Source: Brachypterus glaber (taxonomy: Eukaryota; Arthropoda; Insecta; Coleoptera; Kateretidae). From it: a DNA stretch of 64,000 nt. The position numbers and the translations under genes were made by a program. Where the stretch lies: contig OY294046.1 of the NCBI GenBank assembly GCA_958510825.1, positions 3,906,001 to 3,970,000 on the forward strand, given 5' to 3'. The notes below the pieces were generated by a model, which worked only from the letters and a program-made list of their open reading frames with translations, had not been told where the DNA came from and did not search any database. Each line of letters starts with the position of its first letter. The stretch's first letter is position 1. Positions 25,240 to 64,000 of the stretch are shown here, piece after piece.

Positions 25240-25420
25240 AGTAAAATTGTATTTATAAAATTAGTTTCATAGTTAACTTCAACTTCTTTAGTTTCTGAAC
25301 TTATTCAAATTAAAATCTTTAAAGTTTAATGTCTCAACAAAATAAAAATAATTCTTCGAGTTTTTAGCCTTCAAGCCCTTTTGGCGGACAACGTCCCAAA
25401 TTCTAATAAATTTTAATACC

Positions 25421-59584
<34,164 letters not shown>

Positions 59585-59730
59585 AGATTCAAATAACACG
59601 AATTTATCACTTAAAACACTAATAAAACCTCGAATATTTCAGCAACGGAGTAAAAACACAAAATACAAAATGGCGATCCAAAGCGTTGTTGATCTTTCAG
59701 GGCAGCCAACATAATAAAACGGCTTGTCTC
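59585..59730 (-). promoter_or_regulatory. TCERG1: Probable TCERG1 promoter and 5' UTR
   Basis: On the minus strand the sequence just upstream contains GGATCGCCATTTTG at about 59670, with a GCCAT core as in YY1/Pho sites near housekeeping start sites. No TATA box is in place. The start site is not determined. Confidence 0.35.
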
Positions 59731-60027
59731 TGATAAAACTAAAAGTTACTAAAACTGGTGGGAAATTAAACTTTTTTGAATATTTTGATGGCTAATTTCT
59801 AATAGGTCGTATCAATTATGAAATTTTTGATATTACTCAATTTTCACTTGATTTTACTTTCCCAGGGATCTATCTGTTTATGTATTTGTCTTTGAAAATT
59901 TGTGACTCTTGTAAAAATCGAGGAAAAAACTTACAAAAATAAAAATCAATTATTTGTTTTTTTAATTTTCTTTTTTCTTTCGAAAGTTATTTTTTACGTA
60001 AATACCTAAGTATTAATTATAATTAAT

Positions 60028-60989
60028 AATTATAATTTTTATATAATTATATATAGTGCACTATAGTGTTATAATTATAGGGGAAGTCGGGGTTAACTGG
60101 GCCACAGGGTTAACTGGTCCACCCGGATTTTATCAACTTTTTTTATCAGAATTGGCGCCTTAGGGCAAATTCTAGTGATATTTAGTTAGTAGTATTGTTT
60201 AAAGTATTATGACGGACCGTGTTGTCCATGTGTAAGTTGTAGTAAAGAAAGTTCATTTTTTTTCTATGAAAAGTAGGTATTTACCTTAACTTTTATTTTT
60301 TAATTATTACTTTTTTATTAATAGGAGGATCTAGACTAATATTTTACTTAATATACTGAGTATTTTATTAATTATTTTGCATAATTTCCGCCTTTTAATA
60401 TCTTATTAGGTAATAAAATTTTATGATTTTATTCAGTGGTGTCACTCACTGTTAACTGGTTCGGGGTTAACTGGACCACTTATGTCAATATTAATTAGTT
60501 CGGGGTTACCTGGGCCATGTCCAGTTAACCCCGGACCAGTTAACCCTCAGATATATCTAATATTTAACATATTATGTTGTCTATTTTTATGTTAGAATTA
60601 AATTTTATTTGATTTTAAATCGTTTTTATTTACAATAATTACAATACAAATCATTTTTGTTAGTGGACCAGTTAACCCTGAGTAGTGGTCCAGTTAACCC
60701 TGCCCTATGGGGTTAACTGGTCCAGCGGGTTCAACTGGTTTATAGTTAATAACTTTTTTATATAAATAATATTTGTCTGAAGTATTAATATGTTATTATG
60801 TTATTATATGTAACTATAGTAATAATCTATAGATTATATTAAGGTATACCTTTTGCTATAGAAAATATTTTAAAATTGTTTAAAGGTTTTTCAAAAACTC
60901 GATATGAAAAAATGCGGCCCAGTTAACCCCGACTTCCCCTAATTATAATTTTTATATAATTATATATAGTGCACTATAGTGTTATAATA
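60028..60989. mobile_element. TIR element rich in GTTAAC, flanked by ~50-bp direct repeats
   Basis: The element itself is 60079-60940, with ends AGGGGAAGTCGGGGTTAACT and AGTTAACCCCGACTTCCCCT. About ten GGGTTAACTGG-type motifs (both orientations) lie in two or three clusters inside. A stretch of about 48 bases (AATTATAATTTTTATATAAT onward to TAGTGCACTATAGTGTTATA) directly abuts the element on the left (60028-60078) and is repeated right after it (60941-60989). Confidence 0.8.
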
Positions 60990-61188
60990 TTATATAAAAG
61001 TCCAAAACTATAAATTTTTGAAAAAAAAATGTGATCACGATAATTCGAGAACGCTTTACACAGTGCATGTCTAAAGTCCGCCCCCCAATTAAACTTTAGA
61101 ACGATTTAAGATATCATTACGAAATATGGTCTTTTTTGGAAAGTGCCAAATTAAAACACGTATACGTGTTTTGACGTAATTAACATAA

Positions 61189-61543
61189 CCCTTGCGACTT
61201 TACAATCACGCTGAAAAAACTCTGGAAACATTCTAATAACATTTTGTAATCATGCTGTTATCAGAGTATTTCCAGAGTGTATTTGTGCCCTTTATCCATA
61301 ACGTTCCCAGAGTAAAATCAGAGCGTTTTCAGAGTGTTTTCGTTTGGACTTTTTTTTTTTTTTTTCAAAAAAAAAAAAAAGTCCAAACCCACTTTGGATC
61401 TACTGTGAATCAAGCCTGGAACCACTCTGATTCAACTCTGACAAAATGGCACAAAACCACTCTGGAAACACGTTGGCAGCTGAATGTTTTCACTCTGACT
61501 CTGTTTCCAGAGTGTTTCCAGAGTAAGTTGAAGGTCGCAAGGG
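61189..61543. mobile_element. TIR element with iterated TTCCAGAG motifs
   Basis: Ends CCCTTGCGACTTT and AAGGTCGCAAGGG. Inside, CTCTGGAAAC or its inverse TTTCCAGAG occurs at least seven times, clustered toward the ends. The centre is a long T/A hairpin, GGACTTTTTTTT to AAAAAAAAGTCC (61348-61385). No transposase. Confidence 0.7.
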
Positions 61544-61766
61544 AACCCAAATAATTTTTGGGTATATATTTTATAAGTTTTGGGGGAAAATGCAGGCAGG
61601 GGGTAAGGAGGAATATTCAGAATAGTAAGGGGGTCGTGGCAAAATATTTAAAAATACTTTTTAAATATATTTTGTCACTATACCGAGAATAGAAGGGGGG
61701 TCATTTTGGAGTGTTACGCCCATGTTAATGGTATAGGAAAATAGCGTTACAGGGGGGGGGGAGGGG

Positions 61767-61811
61767 TCCAAAATGATAAAAATATGCGTTGCGTAATACT
61801 TGAACGTTTTC
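61767..61811 (-). mobile_element. Single end of the Harbinger-like repeat
   Basis: CAAAATGATAAAAATATGCGTTGCGTAA-like end finishing TACTTGAACGTT, a diverged version of the end at 6201-6249 and 50136-50183. Confidence 0.45.
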
Positions 61812-62049
61812 TTATGTTGGTCAACGTACTTTGGTTCAAAAGACTGCGGCGTTAGATTGGCTAATGTACTTCGGGAGGACAATGGAGTTTTGTTGGCCCC
61901 TCATATGCGGCCTTAGGGCGGCTGATGTCTCGTCAGTATGTAGGCCCAACGTGGGTTTGTTCGTTTGCTCGTTGGCCGCCTGTTGGCAGTTCCCTGCTGA
62001 AAATGACGGATCTGTGCAGCTCTGTGCGGGTGAAAAAACAAATCCGTTT

Positions 62050-62620
62050 TGATATGTTTTAGACCCGCTACATCCGCGTTCACCCGTCAATTGCATTTCA
62101 CCCGCAATTTAGGATTAAAATCAGATCCGCAGAAGTCGGCAAATTTTTCAGTTGCATTGAGTCGGCTATAGCAGGTGTTATTTATATCTGCAATGATCCT
62201 AAATTTACAGTTAGACATTTAGGTCTGCATGCATCCGAAATTTCTACATAGAATTTTTGTCCGCACAAGTCCGCTTAGATCCGGAACGTTGAAATATAAT
62301 TTTTGTCGGCTGATACCCGCAATTTTTGTTATTTTTACATCTGCTTTTATCCTAATTTGGCAGTCAAATATTTATATCTGCATAAGTCCGGCTTTTTCAC
62401 AATAGAAGTACTTCCGCACAAGTCCGCGTATGTCCAAAATAATTTATGTCGGCTGTTACCTGCCCAAGTCTGTTTTTTTTCTGTTTCATTAAGTCGGCTT
62501 ATATCCGCCTATGCGCGTCCGATCATATCGGCTTACACCAGCCTAAGTGGTTTTGTCTGTCAGAGTATTAGTCGGCATTTATCCGCTCACATCTGCGCTT
62601 GTATTATGTAGGCTTATATC
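62050..62620. repeat. Irregular short repeats leading into a tandem array
   Basis: Degenerate units such as AAGTCGGC, TATATCCGC and CACCCGCAATTT recur without fixed spacing. They look like the older or unhomogenised part of the array to the right. Confidence 0.65.
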
Positions 62621-63890
62621 CGCGTTTATCTGACATTGTCCATCAATCTCCCAATTTTGTCGGCATGTAACCGCCCTAGTCCACTCATATCTGCGCTCGG
62701 TCGTCTTTTTTTCGGATTATGTCGGCGTATATCCGCGTTTATCCGAAACTGTCCCGTCAATCTTTCCCAATTTTGTCCGCATGTAACCGCCTTAGTCCGC
62801 TTATATCTACGCTCGGTCGTCTTTTTTTTATTATATCGGCGTATATCCGCGTTTATCCGACACTGTCCGTCAATCCTTCCCAATTTTGTCGGCATGTAAC
62901 CGCCCTGGTCCGCTCATATCTGCGCTGGACAGTCTTTTTTTTTTCGGATTATGTCGGCGTATATCCGCGTTTATATGATATTGTCTGTCAATATTTCCCA
63001 ATGTTGTCGGCATGTACCCGCCCAAGTCCGCTCAAATCTGCGCTCGGTCGTCTTTTTTTAGAATTATGTCTGCGTACATCCGCGTTTATCTGACATTGTC
63101 CGACAATCTTTCCCAATTTTGTCGGCATGTACCCGCCCCAGTCCGCTCATATCTGCGCTCAACCGTCTTTTTTTCGGATTATGTCGGCGTATATCCGCGT
63201 TTATCTGATATTGTCCGTCAATCCTTCCCAATTTTGTCGGCATGTAACCGCCCTGGCCCGCTCATATCAGCGCTGGACCGTCTTTTTTTTTCGGATTATG
63301 TCTGCGTACATCCGCGTTTATCTGACATCTTTCCCAATTTTGTCGGCATGTACCCGCCCCAGTCCGTTCATATCTGTGCTCAACCATCTTTTTTTTTTCG
63401 GATTATGTCGGCGTATATCCGCGATTATATGATATTGTCTGTCAAAATTTTCCAATGTTGTCGGCATGTACCCGCCCAAGTCCACTCAAATCTGCGCTCG
63501 GTCGTCTTTTTTTAAAATTATGTCTGCGTACATCCGCGTTTATCTGATATTGTCCGTCAATTTTTCCCAATTTTGTCGGCATGTACCCGCCCCAGTCCGC
63601 TCATATCTGCGCTCAACCGTCTTTTTTTCGGATTATGTCGGCGTATATCCGCGTTTATCTGATAATGTCCGTCAATATTTTTCAATATTGTCGGCATGTA
63701 CCCGCCCTAGTCCGCTCAAATCTGCGCTCGGTCGCCTTTTTTTCGAATTATGTCTGCGTACATCCGCGTTTATCTGACATTATCCGTCAATCTTTCCCAA
63801 TTTTGTCGGCATGTACCCGCCCCAGTCCGCTCATATCCGCGCTCGGTCGTCTTCTTTTTCGGACTATGTCGGCATACACCCGCCCATGTT
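62620..63890. repeat. Tandem array of ~115-bp units, about 11 copies
   Basis: Marker GTCGGCATGTA(A/C)CCGCC recurs near 62660, 62771, 62889, 63007, 63122, 63236, 63344, 63460, 63578, 63690 and 63806, spacing about 108-118 bases. Each unit has two related halves around GTCGGCGTATATCCGCGTTT and GTCGGCATGTACCCGCC. Two variants, CGCTCAACCGTC and CGCTCGGTCGTC, alternate in the last five or so units, hinting at a dimeric higher-order repeat. Long frames across it are a by-product of repetition. Confidence 0.92.
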
Positions 63891-64000
63891 CAGGAGCGCC
63901 TATGTGCAGCTCTTTATGCAAGGTTTTTGATAAACTGCGCATGCGCTGACCGTTTTTCAATATGTTATTTTAAATAAAAAACATTTTTTTACAACAAAAA

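Noticed and set aside
62620..63890. Regular repeats that could be mistaken for a CRISPR array
   Set aside because: The whole unit repeats with no unique spacers, and the sequence is eukaryotic.
62303..63977. Overlapping ORFs of 75-167 codons over the tandem array, rich in SACTRPSPLISALGRLF-type repeats
   Set aside because: They exist in all three frames of one strand and simply mirror the repeat unit. Unit length is not a multiple of three, and there is no start context.

Overview
The window looks like AT-rich nuclear DNA of an insect, possibly a beetle; the order is a guess. The evidence is an RR-1 type cuticle protein gene, spliced genes with long introns, LINE fragments, a DUF4780 gene, and very many short inverted-repeat DNA transposons. 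Splice junctions were read by eye, and each junction given keeps the reading frame.

Layout. 1-960: a LINE reverse-transcriptase fragment (minus strand) lies just upstream of what looks like the last exon of a plus-strand gene that begins outside the window. 961-4890: no gene, a dead Jockey-type RT fragment and a Harbinger-like MITE. 4966-14571 (+): a four-exon RR-1 cuticle protein of 246 aa, with a core promoter just upstream and introns full of repeats. 14572-25420: about 11 kb without a gene, packed with foldback elements and MITEs. 25421-59584 (-): the complete TCERG1 (CA150) transcription elongation and splicing regulator, 14 exons over 34 kb, 1105 aa, three WW and six FF domains. 45307-47712 (-): an intronless 801-aa DUF4780 gene nested in TCERG1 intron 6, followed by decayed tandem copies of its 3' end. 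59585-64000: more transposons, then a tandem array of about 115-bp units running almost to the edge.

The genes do not form an operon-like system. TCERG1 binds splicing factors through its WW domains and phosphorylated RNA polymerase II and elongation factors through its FF domains. The cuticle protein is secreted to bind chitin. The DUF4780 protein is of unknown function and looks derived from a mobile element.

The most unusual content is structural: a perfect 211-bp palindrome and a 453-bp near-palindrome that both carry a hammerhead-ribozyme-like core; a head-to-head hAT MITE dimer flanked by a single 8-bp target duplication; an element rich in GTTAAC motifs flanked by direct repeats of about 50 bp; an intron of TCERG1 that is almost one long hairpin; and inverted repeat pairs bracketing sets of TCERG1 exons. 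I found no CRISPR array, no tRNA or rRNA gene, and no clear multi-gene defence or biosynthetic system.
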